Below are positions 17,048 through 27,105 of a DNA stretch of 64,000 bases, in pieces. Positions within the stretch are counted from its first letter, which is position 1. Each line of letters opens with the position of its first letter. The notes beneath the pieces were generated by a model. The model had not been told where the DNA came from, searched no databases, and worked only from the letters and a program-made list of their open reading frames with translations. Position numbers and translations under genes: made by a program. The stretch covers positions 18,164 to 82,163 of the forward strand of contig JAQXFO010000081.1 of assembly GCA_029005135.1 (NCBI GenBank). Reading direction: 5' to 3'. Origin of the DNA: Lachnospiraceae bacterium (GTDB lineage Bacteria > Bacillota > Clostridia > Lachnospirales > Lachnospiraceae).

Positions 17048-18121
17048 TTGAAAACAGATACTTCAAATAAAACAAAAATTCAGGAAGAAAAAGAGCGGGC
17101 TCTTGAGGCTGCCATCGGTCATCTGGAGAAAGAATTCGGCAAAGGCACGGTTATGAAGCTCGGAGACAAGGATTCCGCGATGAATGTGGAATCGGTCCCG
17201 ACAGGTTCGCTGTCTCTGGACCTTGCCCTGGGCATCGGCGGCATCCCGAAGGGACGCATCATTGAGATCTACGGACCGGAATCCAGCGGCAAGACGACCG
17301 TGGCCCTGCACATGGTATCTGAAGTACAGAAGCGCGGCGGCATTGCCGGCTTTGTGGATGCCGAGCATGCTCTTGATCCGATCTACGCCAGAAATATCGG
17401 CGTCGATATTGAGAATCTGTATATTTCCCAGCCTGACTCCGGCGAACAGGCTCTGGAGATCACAGAGACGATGGTGCGCTCGGGGGCTGTCGATATTATC
17501 GTTGTGGACTCCGTTGCGGCTCTGACGCCTCAGGCCGAGATCGACGGTGACATGGGCGATTCCCATGTCGGACTGCAGGCACGGCTGATGAGCCAGGCTC
17601 TGAGAAAGCTTACGGCCACCGTCAGCAAGACAAAGTGCATTGTCATCTTTATCAACCAGCTGCGCGAGAAGATCGGTGTCATGTTCGGCAATCCCGAGAC
17701 GACGACCGGCGGCCGGGCTCTGAAGTTCTATGCCTCAGTCCGTATGGATGTCCGCCGCATTGAGACGCTGAAGGCCGGCGGTGAGGTCATCGGCAACCGG
17801 ACAAAGATCAAGATCGTCAAGAACAAGGTGGCGCCTCCCTTTAAGGAGGCCCAGTTTGATATCATGTTCGGCCGGGGCATTTCCCGTTCCGGTGATATTC
17901 TGGATCTGGCCGTCAACACCGGTATCGTGGATAAGAGCGGTGCCTGGTTCTCGCTGAACGGCGAGAAGATCGGACAGGGCCGTGAGAATGCCAAGCTGTA
18001 TCTGGAGGAGAATCCGGCTGTGATGGCCGATATTGAAGCCCGTGTGCGCATGGCCAGTGGTCTGGCTGTGGATGTGGATGAATCCGGTGCGGAAGCCGAC
18101 AGCGGCGCTGAAGGAAACTGA
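17048..18121 (+). CDS. recA: Recombinase RecA
   Basis: 357 residues. Walker [10 protein letters not shown] (76-84), [31 protein letters not shown] and [31 protein letters not shown] are all standard RecA blocks. It forms filaments on single-stranded DNA, promotes strand exchange and triggers LexA cleavage. The start is an unusual TTG, with AAGGAG (17033-17038) 9 bp upstream; no ATG or GTG fits, since the next in-frame ATG lies inside the conserved N-terminus. recX follows 5 bp later. The acidic C-terminal tail is present. Confidence 0.97.
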   Translation: MKTDTSNKTKIQEEKERALEAAIGHLEKEFGKGTVMKLGDKDSAMNVESVPTGSLSLDLALGIGGIPKGRIIEIYGPESSGKTTVALHMVSEVQKRGGIAGFVDAEHALDPIYARNIGVDIENLYISQPDSGEQALEITETMVRSGAVDIIVVDSVAALTPQAEIDGDMGDSHVGLQARLMSQALRKLTATVSKTKCIVIFINQLREKIGVMFGNPETTTGGRALKFYASVRMDVRRIETLKAGGEVIGNRTKIKIVKNKVAPPFKEAQFDIMFGRGISRSGDILDLAVNTGIVDKSGAWFSLNGEKIGQGRENAKLYLEENPAVMADIEARVRMASGLAVDVDESGAEADSGAEGN

Positions 18122-18126
18122 CGGCG

Positions 18127-18597
18127 ATGACCGAAACAGATGATCGTATCCGGGCACGCCGCAAAGTGCTGGCGCTTTTGACGGATCACGACAGAACAGA
18201 AAAGGAACTGCGGGACAAGCTGACATCGGCCGGTTTTGAGTCCGGTATCATCGAGGATGCTATCGGGTATGCGAAGAGCTACGGCTATGTCGATGACAGC
18301 CTTTTTGCGGCCCGGTATATCGACCGTTTCCGCGACTGCCGGAGCCTGGAGAGAATCCGCTGTGATCTGCTGAAGAAGGGACTGACACGGGATCAGATAA
18401 GCCAGGCTCTGGAAGAGGCCGGGCCGATCGATCAGAAGGCGCTGATTCGCCGTCTGGTTCTGAAGAAGGCGCGAACGGAAAGTCCTGCGGACAGTCTGGC
18501 CAGACAGAAGCTCATTCAGTCCTTGCTCAGACGCGGTTTTCGCCTTGGTGATGTACTGGCGGTGCTGGGCGGTGCCGATGATATGACAGCAGAGTAG
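18127..18597 (+). CDS. recX: Regulatory protein RecX
   Basis: 156 residues made of repeated three-helix units; KELRDKLTSAGFESGIIEDAIGYAKSYGYVDD (in parts) is the typical RecX repeat, and the C-terminal part repeats it as QSLLRRGFRLGDVLAVL. RecX limits RecA filament growth. It lies 5 bp behind recA and shares its SOS-controlled promoter. The start is ATG at 18127. Confidence 0.9.
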   Translation: MTETDDRIRARRKVLALLTDHDRTEKELRDKLTSAGFESGIIEDAIGYAKSYGYVDDSLFAARYIDRFRDCRSLERIRCDLLKKGLTRDQISQALEEAGPIDQKALIRRLVLKKARTESPADSLARQKLIQSLLRRGFRLGDVLAVLGGADDMTAE

Positions 18598-18664
18598 AAA
18601 CGGATCAGGTGGGTGTTGCAAAAGTCAAACAAAACACTTTGTGTGAAAGCCCGTTGACATAAAC

Positions 18665-18693
18665 TTGACACTCACTTCGAAAACAGATAATAT
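18665..18693 (+). promoter_or_regulatory. rny promoter
   Basis: Perfect TTGACA (18665-18670), 17-bp spacer and TAATAT (18688-18693). A second TTGACA at 18654-18659 lies 11 bp upstream with no equally good partner. Confidence 0.7.
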
Positions 18694-18743
18694 AGATATG
18701 TTGTATTATTTGTACAATGAAAACTAAATATGGAGGTGCTCCT

Positions 18744-20300
18744 GTGACAACTTTGGAGATTATTTTAGTCGTTGCAGTAGTCGCTCTGCTTATTGCTATT
18801 CCCGTCACCTGGAAACTGGCACTGGCCCGTAAGAACAGACTTGATGCCGAGAAGATCGGAACTGCCGAGGAAAAAGCAAGAAGTATTATTGATGATGCCA
18901 TTAAACAGGCAGAAACCAAGAAACGTGAATCCATGATTGAAATCCAGGAAAATTCCCTGCGTGCCCGCAATGAGGTTGAAAAAGAACTGAAGGAGAGACG
19001 GGCAGAGATCAGCAAGCAGGAAAGACGTATCCAGTCAAAGGAAGATGTCCTGGACAAAAAGACCGATGCCATGGAAAAGCGGGAAGCCGACTATGCAGCA
19101 AAAGAAGCAGCGTTAAACCGCAAACAGAAGGAAGTTGAAGAGCAGCATGAGAGAAGTCTTGCCGAACTGGAAAAGATCTCAGGCATGACCACGGAGGAAG
19201 CCAGAACACGATTGCTGGCCGAGGTCCGCGAGGATGCCACAGCGGATATTGCGAAGATCTACCGTGAGATCAATGAACAGGCCAGACACGATGCCGACAA
19301 GAAGGCTCAGGAGATCGTTGTCAATACGATCCAGCGCTGTGCCGTCGATCATGTTTCCGATTCAACCATATCTGTTGTCCAGCTCCCCAGTGATGAGATG
19401 AAAGGCCGTATCATCGGACGCGAAGGCCGGAATATCAGAACACTGGAAACCCTGACAGGTGTCGACCTGATCATCGATGATACACCGGAAGCTGTTGTTT
19501 TGTCCGGTTTTGATCCTGTCAGAAGAGAAATTGCCCGCATTGCACTCGAGAAACTGATTGTTGATGGTCGTATCCATCCTGCCCGCATTGAGGAAATGGT
19601 GGAGAAAGCCCGGAAAGAAGTGGAACGCCAGATGAAGGAAGACGGTGAGAATGCCGCCATGGAAGTCGGTGTCAACAACCTTCATCCTGAGATTATCAAG
19701 CTTCTCGGACGGATGCGCTACAGAACCTCTTACGGACAGAATGCCTTGAAACATTCCATTGAGGTGGCTCAGCTGTCCGGACTTTTAGCCGGCGAATGCG
19801 GCTGTGATGTGAGAATGGCCAAACGTGCCGGTCTCCTTCACGATATCGGCAAATCCATCGATCACGAGATCGAGGGTTCCCACATTCAGATCGGTGCCGA
19901 CATTTGCCGTAAGTACAAGGAAAACGATATCGTTATTAACGCTGTCGAAAGTCATCACGGTGATACCGAACCGAAGTCTCTTGTCGCCTGCCTTGTTCAG
20001 GCTGCGGATGCGATTTCTGCTGCCAGACCGGGTGCCCGTCGGGAAACTCTCGAAACGTACACCAACAGACTTAAGAAACTCGAAGACATCACCAACAGCT
20101 TCAAGGGCGTTGATAAATCCTTCGCCATTCAGGCCGGTCGTGAGATCCGCATCGCGGTTGTGCCGGAGGAAGTCAGTGATGCCGAAATGGTGCTCCTGGC
20201 CAGAGACATTGCCAAACAGATCGAGGCTGAACTGGAATATCCGGGTCAGATCAAGGTCAACATGGTCAGAGAGAGCCGCGTTGTTGATTACGCCAAATAA
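18744..20300 (+). CDS. rny: Ribonuclease Y
   Basis: 518 residues. An N-terminal membrane segment (about 2-22, [18 protein letters not shown]), a long coiled coil (about 30-200), a KH RNA-binding domain with [15 protein letters not shown], and an HD domain with His366-Asp367 in [12 protein letters not shown]. It starts mRNA decay as a membrane-bound endonuclease in Firmicutes. GTG at 18744 is chosen over the ATG at 18717 because GGAGG lies 9 bp before it and the known N-terminus starts with the membrane helix. It has its own promoter and terminator. Confidence 0.95.
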   Translation: MTTLEIILVVAVVALLIAIPVTWKLALARKNRLDAEKIGTAEEKARSIIDDAIKQAETKKRESMIEIQENSLRARNEVEKELKERRAEISKQERRIQSKEDVLDKKTDAMEKREADYAAKEAALNRKQKEVEEQHERSLAELEKISGMTTEEARTRLLAEVREDATADIAKIYREINEQARHDADKKAQEIVVNTIQRCAVDHVSDSTISVVQLPSDEMKGRIIGREGRNIRTLETLTGVDLIIDDTPEAVVLSGFDPVRREIARIALEKLIVDGRIHPARIEEMVEKARKEVERQMKEDGENAAMEVGVNNLHPEIIKLLGRMRYRTSYGQNALKHSIEVAQLSGLLAGECGCDVRMAKRAGLLHDIGKSIDHEIEGSHIQIGADICRKYKENDIVINAVESHHGDTEPKSLVACLVQAADAISAARPGARRETLETYTNRLKKLEDITNSFKGVDKSFAIQAGREIRIAVVPEEVSDAEMVLLARDIAKQIEAELEYPGQIKVNMVRESRVVDYAK

Positions 20301-20335
20301 CAGAAACCCGGATTATTTCTGTGTGACTGTTTGAA

Positions 20336-20376
20336 ATACTGTCGAACCGCTGAGGCGGTTCGGCAGTATTTTTTTT
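20336..20376 (+). terminator. Strong rho-independent terminator after rny
   Basis: A 15-bp stem (20336-20350 with 20355-20369, one G-T pair), a TGAG loop and a run of eight T residues. Confidence 0.93.
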
Positions 20377-20458
20377 ATGCTATACCATATTTTGTGATGC
20401 GGGACAACGGATGAAACCAGATATTGAGGGGACTGCGTTATGACAACCATATCAGAAA

Positions 20459-20482
20459 AAACCCTTAAAATATCAAGGGTTT
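20459..20482 (+). other. Hairpin in the AT-rich region before the recombinase gene
   Basis: AAACCCTT (20459-20466) pairs perfectly with AAGGGTTT (20475-20482). It has no T-run after it and lies about 30 bp before the -35 box of the next promoter. The stretch 20377-20560 is much richer in A and T than its surroundings and has no convincing gene. Confidence 0.45.
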
Positions 20483-20508
20483 ACCTGACGAAATTATGTA
20501 AATAATGT

Positions 20509-20537
20509 TTGATTTTATGTTAATTAGTTATTATAAT
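20509..20537 (+). promoter_or_regulatory. Promoter for the XerD-type recombinase gene
   Basis: TTGATT (20509-20514), 17-bp spacer and perfect TATAAT (20532-20537). The leader to the ATG at 20618 is about 75 bases. Confidence 0.65.
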
Positions 20538-20617
20538 TTATCTATGCTCTGGGGAGAGCGTGGGGTTTTGAAGGGTGAATTGCTTCCTTACAATTTTGAA
20601 ACTGGTGGATATACTGA

Positions 20618-21505
20618 ATGGAAGAAGCAATTCAGAAGTTTATTCGTTATTACCATAAGATAAAAAAGTCTTCGGGCAATACGGAGGCTTCCTATAAGCG
20701 GGATCTTGAAAAGCTCAAGGATTATCTGATTGAAGAGCGCCATATCACATCCTGGGATGTCGTTACCGAGACACATCTGAATTCTTATATTCTTTATCTC
20801 GAAAGTCATCAGTACGCGGCTTCCTCCATTTCACGGAGCATTGCGTCGACACGGGCCTTCTTTAAGTATCTTGAGAAGAAAAACATGGTGTCGGTCAATC
20901 CCTCGGAGGCTATCAAACCGCCAAAGATCGAGAAAAAGGCACCGCAGATCATGAATGTGACGGATGTGGAAAAGCTCCTCAGTGAGCCGGATCTGACGAC
21001 AGATAAAGGTATCCGCGACAGTGCTATGCTGGAACTGATGTATGCCACCGGCATGCGGGTTTCGGAACTGATCAATCTGAGGCTTCATGATGTGAACCTG
21101 TCCATGTGTTATCTGACCTGCATTGACCGTAAGTCGGAGAGGATCATTCCCTTCAGCCAGACAGCCAGAAAGGCACTGGAACGGTACCTGAAGGAGGCCA
21201 GACCGCACTTTGTGAAGGACAGTCAGAATGATTTCTTCTTCACCAACTGCAGCGGGACAGCCATGAGCCGGCAGGGGTTCTGGAAAGTGCTGAAGGGTTA
21301 TGCCCAGGCGGCAGGTGTGGAAAGCGATATCACACCGCATACGCTGCGTCATTCCTTTGCGACACATATGCTTCAGAACGGTGCAGATCTTAAGAGCGTA
21401 CAGGAAATGCTCGGTCATTCGGACATCAGCACAACACAGATCTATCTGGATGCCGGGATTTCTCATATGCGTGATGTGTATAACAAAGCCCACCCGAGAA
21501 AATAG
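20618..21505 (+). CDS. xerD: Tyrosine recombinase XerD-type
   Basis: 295 residues, the XerC/XerD length. An N-terminal SAM-like DNA-binding domain (1-100) and a catalytic domain with Arg147 (ATGMRVSELINL), His241 and Arg244 (HTLRHSF), His267 (LGHSDI) and the nucleophile Tyr276 (TTQIYLD). The residues are all present, so the enzyme should be active. With its partner it resolves chromosome dimers at dif. It stands alone with its own promoter and terminator, not in a mobile element. XerD rather than XerC is preferred from resemblance, not proven. The ribosome binding site (GGTGG) is weak. Confidence 0.85.
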   Translation: MEEAIQKFIRYYHKIKKSSGNTEASYKRDLEKLKDYLIEERHITSWDVVTETHLNSYILYLESHQYAASSISRSIASTRAFFKYLEKKNMVSVNPSEAIKPPKIEKKAPQIMNVTDVEKLLSEPDLTTDKGIRDSAMLELMYATGMRVSELINLRLHDVNLSMCYLTCIDRKSERIIPFSQTARKALERYLKEARPHFVKDSQNDFFFTNCSGTAMSRQGFWKVLKGYAQAAGVESDITPHTLRHSFATHMLQNGADLKSVQEMLGHSDISTTQIYLDAGISHMRDVYNKAHPRK

Positions 21506-21512
21506 CCTGCAG

Positions 21513-21540
21513 GCCGTACCGAACAGGGTACGGCTTTTTT
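21513..21540 (+). terminator. Rho-independent terminator after xerD
   Basis: GCCGTACC (21513-21520) pairs with GGTACGGC (21527-21534), a 6-base loop, then six T residues. Confidence 0.92.
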
Positions 21541-21609
21541 GATGACAAAGAGTCAAAGACGGGGAGAGAAAGGCAAGGACAGACACTGTCCGGAAGGATG
21601 CAGGGGTTT

Positions 21610-22752
21610 ATGAAAGAAATATATCTTGACAATGCCGCGACGACAGCGCTGAACCCGCGTGCCAGGGAGGCGATGCTGACCTTTCTGGCGGATGACGGCA
21701 ACCCGTCGGCGATCTACCGGCGGGCCATGAAGAGCCGGGCTGCTCTGACGAAAGCCCGGGAAGCCGCGGCGGCCCTTATCAAGGCTTCGCCTTCCGAGAT
21801 CTATTTTACCTCCGGCGGAACGGAAGCCGATAACTGGGCGCTGAAAGCCGTTTTCGAAAAAGCCCGGGCTGAGGGAAAGACGCCGCATATGATTACCCAG
21901 AAGACGGAACACCACGCGGTGCTGGAGACCTGTCGTTATCTGGAAGAACAGGGCGCAGCCGTTACCTATCTGGATGTGGATCGCTGCGGTATTGTCTCCC
22001 CGGCCGCTGTTGAAGCCGCCATCAGACCGGAAACCTGCCTCATCAGTGTCATGACAGCCAACAACGAAACCGGGTGTCTCCAGGATGTGTCCGCTATCGG
22101 GCATATAGCCGGTGAGCACGGCGTTCTGTTCCATACGGATGCGGTACAGGCATACGGCCATATCCCTCTTGATGTGAATGCCTCTGCCGTTGATCTGATG
22201 AGTGTGAGCGCGCATAAATGCGGCGGCCCCAAGGGCACCGGTTTTCTTTATATACGCAAGGGCACAGCCGTCGGAGCCTTCCTTCACGGAGGCGCACAGG
22301 AGAGAGGGCGCCGTGCCGGGACGGAAAATACTGTGGGGATTGTGGGCTTTGGTGCGGCGGCAGAAGCAGCCGCTTCTTCAATGGAAGACAACCGCGTCCG
22401 TCTGCTCGAACTGCGACGTTTTCTGACGGAAGGGCTGATGAGGGCGGTGCCGGGCTGCTATCTGAACGGCGGCAGCCATCGCCTGCCCGGCCATGTCAAT
22501 ATGACCTTTCCGGGAATCGACGGTGAGGCACTTCTTATTTATCTGGATATGAAAGGCATCGCGGCCTCGGCCGGATCGGCCTGCGCCTCGGGATCCTTAA
22601 GTCCGTCCCATGTGCTCACGGCCATGGGGTTGTCCTACGGCGATGCCCACGGGACGATCCGCATGACACTGTCGCCGGATCTGTCGGAAGAGGATTTGCA
22701 GTTTGTTATTGACACAATAAAAAAAGGCTGTGACAATATTCGTCGTATGTGA
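21610..22752 (+). CDS. Cysteine desulfurase (IscS/NifS family)
   Basis: 380 residues. MKEIYLDNAATTALNP start, TSGGTEADNWA, TEHHAVLE, ANNETG, PLP lysine Lys203 in SVSAHKCGGPKG, and the persulfide Cys325 in SAGSACASGS. It takes sulfur from cysteine and passes it on as persulfide. The start at 21610 is preferred over an in-frame ATG at 21598, which adds four residues; either is possible. It lies 42 bp before mnmA, which suggests it delivers sulfur for tRNA 2-thiouridine, although supply to Fe-S clusters cannot be excluded because no iscU-like gene is near. Confidence 0.9.
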   Translation: MKEIYLDNAATTALNPRAREAMLTFLADDGNPSAIYRRAMKSRAALTKAREAAAALIKASPSEIYFTSGGTEADNWALKAVFEKARAEGKTPHMITQKTEHHAVLETCRYLEEQGAAVTYLDVDRCGIVSPAAVEAAIRPETCLISVMTANNETGCLQDVSAIGHIAGEHGVLFHTDAVQAYGHIPLDVNASAVDLMSVSAHKCGGPKGTGFLYIRKGTAVGAFLHGGAQERGRRAGTENTVGIVGFGAAAEAAASSMEDNRVRLLELRRFLTEGLMRAVPGCYLNGGSHRLPGHVNMTFPGIDGEALLIYLDMKGIAASAGSACASGSLSPSHVLTAMGLSYGDAHGTIRMTLSPDLSEEDLQFVIDTIKKGCDNIRRM

Positions 22753-22794
22753 CGTGTCAGTGAAAGCTATGAAGAATGGTAAGGGGACAGCAGA

Positions 22795-23868
22795 GTGAAA
22801 AAAGGCACGGTTGTCGTCGGCATGTCCGGCGGCGTTGACAGCTCGGCAGCCGCCTGGCTGCTGAAAGAAGAGGGCTATGACGTCATCGGAGTGACAATGC
22901 AGATCTGGCAGGAAGAGGATCCGGCCGTCACAGCGGATAACGGCGGCTGCTGCGGTCTGTCGGCCGTGGAGGATGCCCGTCAGGTGGCCGATCGCCTCGG
23001 CATCCCTCATTATGTCATGAATTTCCGGGAGGTTTTCAAAGATAAGGTTATCGACTATTTTATCAGGGAATACCGGGAAGGCCGGACCCCCAATCCCTGC
23101 ATCGCCTGCAATCGCTATGTCAAATGGGAGGCTCTTCTCAACAAAAGTCTGGCCCTGGGCGCTGATTATATCGCCACAGGACATTATGCCTCGGTGGTTA
23201 CACTTCCGAACGGACGGCTGACGCTCCAGGCATCGTCATCCTCAAAGGATCAGACCTATGCTCTCTACAATCTGACGCAGGAGCAGCTGAGGCATACGCT
23301 GATGCCGGTGGGACGCTATACCAAACCCGAGGTAAGGATGATGGCCGAACAGGCCGGCCTGCCGGTGGCCCATAAGCCGGATTCTCAGGAGATCTGTTTT
23401 ATTCCGGATCATGATTACGCTTCTTACATCGCCCGGGAGACCGGCATTCCCGATGTCCCCGGCAATTTTGTGGACGATGAGGGACGCATTCTCGGTCGTC
23501 ACAGGGGCATTTCCCATTATACCATCGGCCAGCGCAAGCACCTGGGCCTGTCTTTCGGCCGACCTGTCTTCGTCAGAGAAATACGGCCCCGGACCAATGA
23601 GGTGGTGCTGTCGGACAATGACCGCCTCTTCAGCCGGACGTTGATCGCCGACCGGATGAACTATATGATGGTGGAGGATCTGACGGAGCCTGCCGCGGTC
23701 ACGGCCAAGATCCGCTACAGCGCCGCGGCCTGCCCGGCTGTCATCGAAAAACGGCCGGACGGCAGTGTTTTATGTACCTTTGAAGAACCGCAGCGGGCGC
23801 CCACACCGGGACAGGCGGTTGTCTTTTATCAGGAAAACTGTGTTCTGGGGGGAGGTGTCATTCTATGA
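22795..23868 (+). CDS. mnmA: tRNA-specific 2-thiouridylase MnmA
   Basis: 357 residues. PP-loop SGGVDSS (11-17) binds ATP; Cys102 (NPCIACN) and Cys201 (DSQEICFIPD) are the catalytic pair that carry the persulfide. It makes 2-thiouridine at position 34 of tRNA-Lys, -Glu and -Gln. The start is GTG with AAGGGG upstream. It is coupled to hisJ by a 4-base overlap (ATGA). The upstream cysteine desulfurase is a likely sulfur donor. Confidence 0.94.
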   Translation: MKKGTVVVGMSGGVDSSAAAWLLKEEGYDVIGVTMQIWQEEDPAVTADNGGCCGLSAVEDARQVADRLGIPHYVMNFREVFKDKVIDYFIREYREGRTPNPCIACNRYVKWEALLNKSLALGADYIATGHYASVVTLPNGRLTLQASSSSKDQTYALYNLTQEQLRHTLMPVGRYTKPEVRMMAEQAGLPVAHKPDSQEICFIPDHDYASYIARETGIPDVPGNFVDDEGRILGRHRGISHYTIGQRKHLGLSFGRPVFVREIRPRTNEVVLSDNDRLFSRTLIADRMNYMMVEDLTEPAAVTAKIRYSAAACPAVIEKRPDGSVLCTFEEPQRAPTPGQAVVFYQENCVLGGGVIL

Positions 23869-24665
23869 TCTTCGGCGATACTCATATCCATTCCACCTAT
23901 TCCGCGGACTGCGAGACGCCGATGGAAGAGGACGTGAAGGCCGCCATTGACGCCGGTCTTCCCTATATCTGCTTCACCGATCATATCGATTACGATTATC
24001 CCTATCCCGATGAGGTGTTCGAATACGATATGGCCGCTTATCTGAAAAATATCGCCGCCCTCAGGGATGTCTACGGCGACAGGATAGCGATCTACGCGGG
24101 AGCGGAGCTGGGTATGCAGAAACATCTGGGACCGCGCTATGAGGCGCTGATCCGCCGCTGGCCGCTGGATTTCTGCATCGGCTCTCAGCATCTGGTGGAT
24201 AACTGCGATCCCTATTACCCGGAGACCTTCCGTGACCGCCGCGACAGCGAGATCTACCGCGCCTTTTTCGAAGAGACGCTGAACGATATCCGCAGTTTTC
24301 ACAGTTTTGACGCGCTGGGACATCTGGATTATATCGTCCGCTACGGCAAGGAACGCCGTTTCTATCATTACAGTGAGTATGCCGATGTGCTGGATGAGAT
24401 CCTGAAGCTCCTTGTCAAATATAACATTGCCCTTGAGGTCAACACGGCCGGTCTCAAGAAGCATCTGGGCTTTGCCAATCCCCAGCCTGAGGTCCTCCGG
24501 CGGTATCGTGAGCTGGGCGGCACCCTGATCACCGTGGGCAGTGATGCCCACCGGACGGGTTTTATCGGATACGGATTTGAGGAAACCGCAAAGCTTTTAA
24601 AAAGCATTGGTTTTTCCCATGTCGTTTATTACAAAGCCCATCGGCCAAACTTTGTAAAATTGTGA
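23865..24665 (+). CDS. hisJ: PHP-type histidinol-phosphatase
   Basis: 266 residues of a PHP metal-dependent phosphatase. The N-terminus FGDTHIHSTYSAD gives the His-x-His metal motif; FTDHIDY, CIGSQHLVD, LGHLDYIVRYG and VGSDAHR are further metal-binding segments of the HisJ/HisK family. It removes phosphate from histidinol phosphate in histidine synthesis. hisH and hisF are 11 kb away in the window, so the pathway genes are scattered. The start overlaps mnmA by 4 bases. Substrate is inferred by family resemblance. Confidence 0.82.
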   Translation: MIFGDTHIHSTYSADCETPMEEDVKAAIDAGLPYICFTDHIDYDYPYPDEVFEYDMAAYLKNIAALRDVYGDRIAIYAGAELGMQKHLGPRYEALIRRWPLDFCIGSQHLVDNCDPYYPETFRDRRDSEIYRAFFEETLNDIRSFHSFDALGHLDYIVRYGKERRFYHYSEYADVLDEILKLLVKYNIALEVNTAGLKKHLGFANPQPEVLRRYRELGGTLITVGSDAHRTGFIGYGFEETAKLLKSIGFSHVVYYKAHRPNFVKL

Positions 24666-24691
24666 AATTGAACCAAAAACCCAGAAAGGAC

Positions 24692-24720
24692 TTGTATTTT
24701 TTTTAGGGTTTCAGTAAAAT
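24692..24720 (+). promoter_or_regulatory. gap operon promoter
   Basis: TTGTAT (24692-24697), 17-bp spacer and TAAAAT (24715-24720) in an AT-rich intergenic region. The GGGAGG ribosome binding site lies about 8 bp before the gap ATG. Confidence 0.65.
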
Positions 24721-24777
24721 AACTTCGTTGGTGAATCAGGTAATTTTTTTATACATATACACAGGGAGGTTTTACAA

Positions 24778-25794
24778 ATGGCTGTTAAAGTCGCAATTAA
24801 TGGTTTTGGTCGTATCGGTCGTCTGGCTTTCCGTCAGATGTTCCGCGCTGAAGGCTTCGAAATCGTTGCTATCAACGATCTGACAAGCCCGGAGATGCTG
24901 GCTTACCTGCTGAAGTATGATTCTTCTCAGGGCCGCTATGCGCTGGCTGACAAGGTTTCCAACACCGATCATTCCATCATCGTGGACGGCACAGAGATCG
25001 AGATTTACAAAGAAGCTGACGCTTCCAAGCTGCCGTGGGGCGAACTGGATATCGACGTTGTCCTGGAATGCACAGGCTTCTACACATCCAAAGCCAAATC
25101 TCAGGCCCACATCGATGCCGGTGCCAAGAACGTTATCATTTCCGCTCCGGCCGGCAATGACCTGAAGACCATCGTTTACAACACGAACCACGAAACACTG
25201 ACAGCTGATGATCACATCATCTCCGCTGCTTCCTGCACAACAAACTGCCTGGCTCCGATGGCCAAAGCCCTGAACGAACTGGCTGAGATCAAGTCCGGTA
25301 TCATGGCTACCATCCATGCCTACACAGGCGATCAGATGATCCTTGACGGCCCGCACAGAAAGGGTGACTTCAGAAGAGGCCGCGCCGGCGCCGAGAACAT
25401 TGTTCCGAACAGCACAGGTGCTGCCAAGGCTATCGGCCTGGTCGTTCCGGAACTGAACGGCAAGCTGATTGGTGCTGCTCAGCGTGTCCCGGTTCCGACA
25501 GGTTCCACCACGATCCTGACAGCCGTTGTCAAGGGCAAGGTCACAAAGGAAGAGATCAACGCCGCCATGAAGGCTGCTTCCAACGAATCCTTCGGCTACA
25601 ATGAAGACCCGATCGTCTCCAAGGATATCGTCGGCATCACCTACGGTTCTCTGTTCGATGCCACACAGACCATGTGCCTGCCGTGCGGCGAAGACACAGA
25701 AGTTCAGGTTGTGTCATGGTATGACAATGAAAATTCCTTCACATCCAATATGTGCCGTACAATCAAATACTTCGGCAAACTGCTGAACAAATAA
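24778..25794 (+). CDS. gap: Glyceraldehyde-3-phosphate dehydrogenase (type I)
   Basis: 338 residues. NAD-binding INGFGRIGR (7-15) and the catalytic Cys153 in [12 protein letters not shown], with the catalytic His in TIHAYTGDQ. It oxidises glyceraldehyde 3-phosphate to 1,3-bisphosphoglycerate in glycolysis. Codon use shows a highly expressed gene: few rare codons and many preferred GCT, GTT and AAG codons. First gene of the gap-pgk-tpiA cluster. Confidence 0.97.
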   Translation: MAVKVAINGFGRIGRLAFRQMFRAEGFEIVAINDLTSPEMLAYLLKYDSSQGRYALADKVSNTDHSIIVDGTEIEIYKEADASKLPWGELDIDVVLECTGFYTSKAKSQAHIDAGAKNVIISAPAGNDLKTIVYNTNHETLTADDHIISAASCTTNCLAPMAKALNELAEIKSGIMATIHAYTGDQMILDGPHRKGDFRRGRAGAENIVPNSTGAAKAIGLVVPELNGKLIGAAQRVPVPTGSTTILTAVVKGKVTKEEINAAMKAASNESFGYNEDPIVSKDIVGITYGSLFDATQTMCLPCGEDTEVQVVSWYDNENSFTSNMCRTIKYFGKLLNK

Positions 25795-25819
25795 TCGAAA
25801 CATTAAGTGACAGGGGTTC

Positions 25820-25843
25820 GGTCCGGATATACGGCACCGGACC
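25820..25843 (+). other. Intercistronic hairpin between gap and pgk
   Basis: GGTCCGG (25820-25826) pairs with CCGGACC (25837-25843), loop of ten bases, followed by CTTCATTTTTA. It could be a partial terminator or a 3' stabiliser that lets gap be expressed above pgk. Confidence 0.55.
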
Positions 25844-25864
25844 CTTCATTTTTAGGAGGACGTT

Positions 25865-27076
25865 ATGCTTAACAAAAAATCTGTTGATGATATCAACGTC
25901 AAGGGCCTGAGAGTCCTGTGCCGCTGCGATTTCAATGTTCCGCTCAAAGACGGCAAGATCACCGATGAAAACCGTATCGTCGCCGCCCTGCCGACGATCA
26001 AAAAGCTGATTGCCGACGGCGGCCGCGTTATTCTGTGCAGCCATCTGGGCAAGGTCAAAACAGAAGAAGATAAGAAGACCAAGACACTGGCCCCGGTCGC
26101 TGTGAGACTGGCCGAACTGCTCGGTCAGGATGTCGTCTTTGCCGCCGATCCGGAAGTGGTTGGTGAGAATGCCAGAAAAGCTGTGGCGGCCATGAAGGAC
26201 GGCGACGTCGTTCTTCTTGAGAATACCCGTTTCCGTGCTGAAGAGACTAAGAACGGCGAAGCCTTCTCCAAAGATCTGGCTTCTCTGGCCGATGTCTTTG
26301 TCAACGACGCCTTTGGTACCGCTCACAGAGCTCACTGCAGCAACGTTGGCGTGACAGCGTATGTCAAGACCTCCGTTGTCGGTTACCTGATGCAGAAGGA
26401 GATCGATTTCCTGGGCAATGCCGTCAACAATCCGGTACGTCCCTTCGTGGCCATCCTGGGCGGCGCCAAGGTTGCCGATAAGCTGAATGTTATCTCCAAC
26501 CTCCTTGAAAAATGTGATACGCTGATCATCGGCGGCGGCATGGCCTATACCTTCATGAAGGCCAAGGGCTATGAAGTCGGCAAATCCCTGGTCGACGATA
26601 CCAAGATCGATTACTGCAGAGAGATGATGGAAAAGGCCGAAAAGCTGGGCAAGAAGCTTTATCTGCCGATCGATACCGTCATTGCCGCTTCTTTCCCGGA
26701 TCCGATCGACGGCCCGATCGATGTCAGGACAGTGGATTCCGAAGACATTCCGGCGGATATGGAAGGTCTGGATATCGGCGAGAAGACACGCGAACTCTTC
26801 GGCGATGCCGTTAAGTCCGCCCGGACGGTTGTCTGGAACGGCCCGATGGGCGTCTTCGAGAACCCGACTCTGGCTGCCGGTACCATCGCTGTAGCCAAAG
26901 CTCTGGCCGAGACGGATGCTACGACCATCATCGGCGGCGGCGACTCTGCAGCGGCTGTCAACCAGCTGGGCTTCGGCGACAAGATGACACATATCTCCAC
27001 CGGCGGCGGTGCCTCTCTGGAATTCCTGGAAGGCAAGGAACTGCCGGGTGTGGCAGCTGCCAACGATAAAGACTGA
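25865..27076 (+). CDS. pgk: Phosphoglycerate kinase
   Basis: 403 residues. [12 protein letters not shown] near the N-terminus, [57 protein letters not shown] and [35 protein letters not shown] (read in parts) are the standard blocks. It makes ATP from 1,3-bisphosphoglycerate. AGGAGG precedes the ATG by a few bases. It lies 70 bp behind gap; tpiA follows 29 bp after its stop. Confidence 0.97.
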   Translation: MLNKKSVDDINVKGLRVLCRCDFNVPLKDGKITDENRIVAALPTIKKLIADGGRVILCSHLGKVKTEEDKKTKTLAPVAVRLAELLGQDVVFAADPEVVGENARKAVAAMKDGDVVLLENTRFRAEETKNGEAFSKDLASLADVFVNDAFGTAHRAHCSNVGVTAYVKTSVVGYLMQKEIDFLGNAVNNPVRPFVAILGGAKVADKLNVISNLLEKCDTLIIGGGMAYTFMKAKGYEVGKSLVDDTKIDYCREMMEKAEKLGKKLYLPIDTVIAASFPDPIDGPIDVRTVDSEDIPADMEGLDIGEKTRELFGDAVKSARTVVWNGPMGVFENPTLAAGTIAVAKALAETDATTIIGGGDSAAAVNQLGFGDKMTHISTGGGASLEFLEGKELPGVAAANDKD

Positions 27077-27105
27077 ATAATGCGAGGGAATCGAGGGAAT
27101 AAGGT

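Noticed and set aside
20480..20530. dif-like site before xerD
   Set aside because: Only one half-site resembles the XerD arm; the other half and the six-base core do not fit the known dif consensus.
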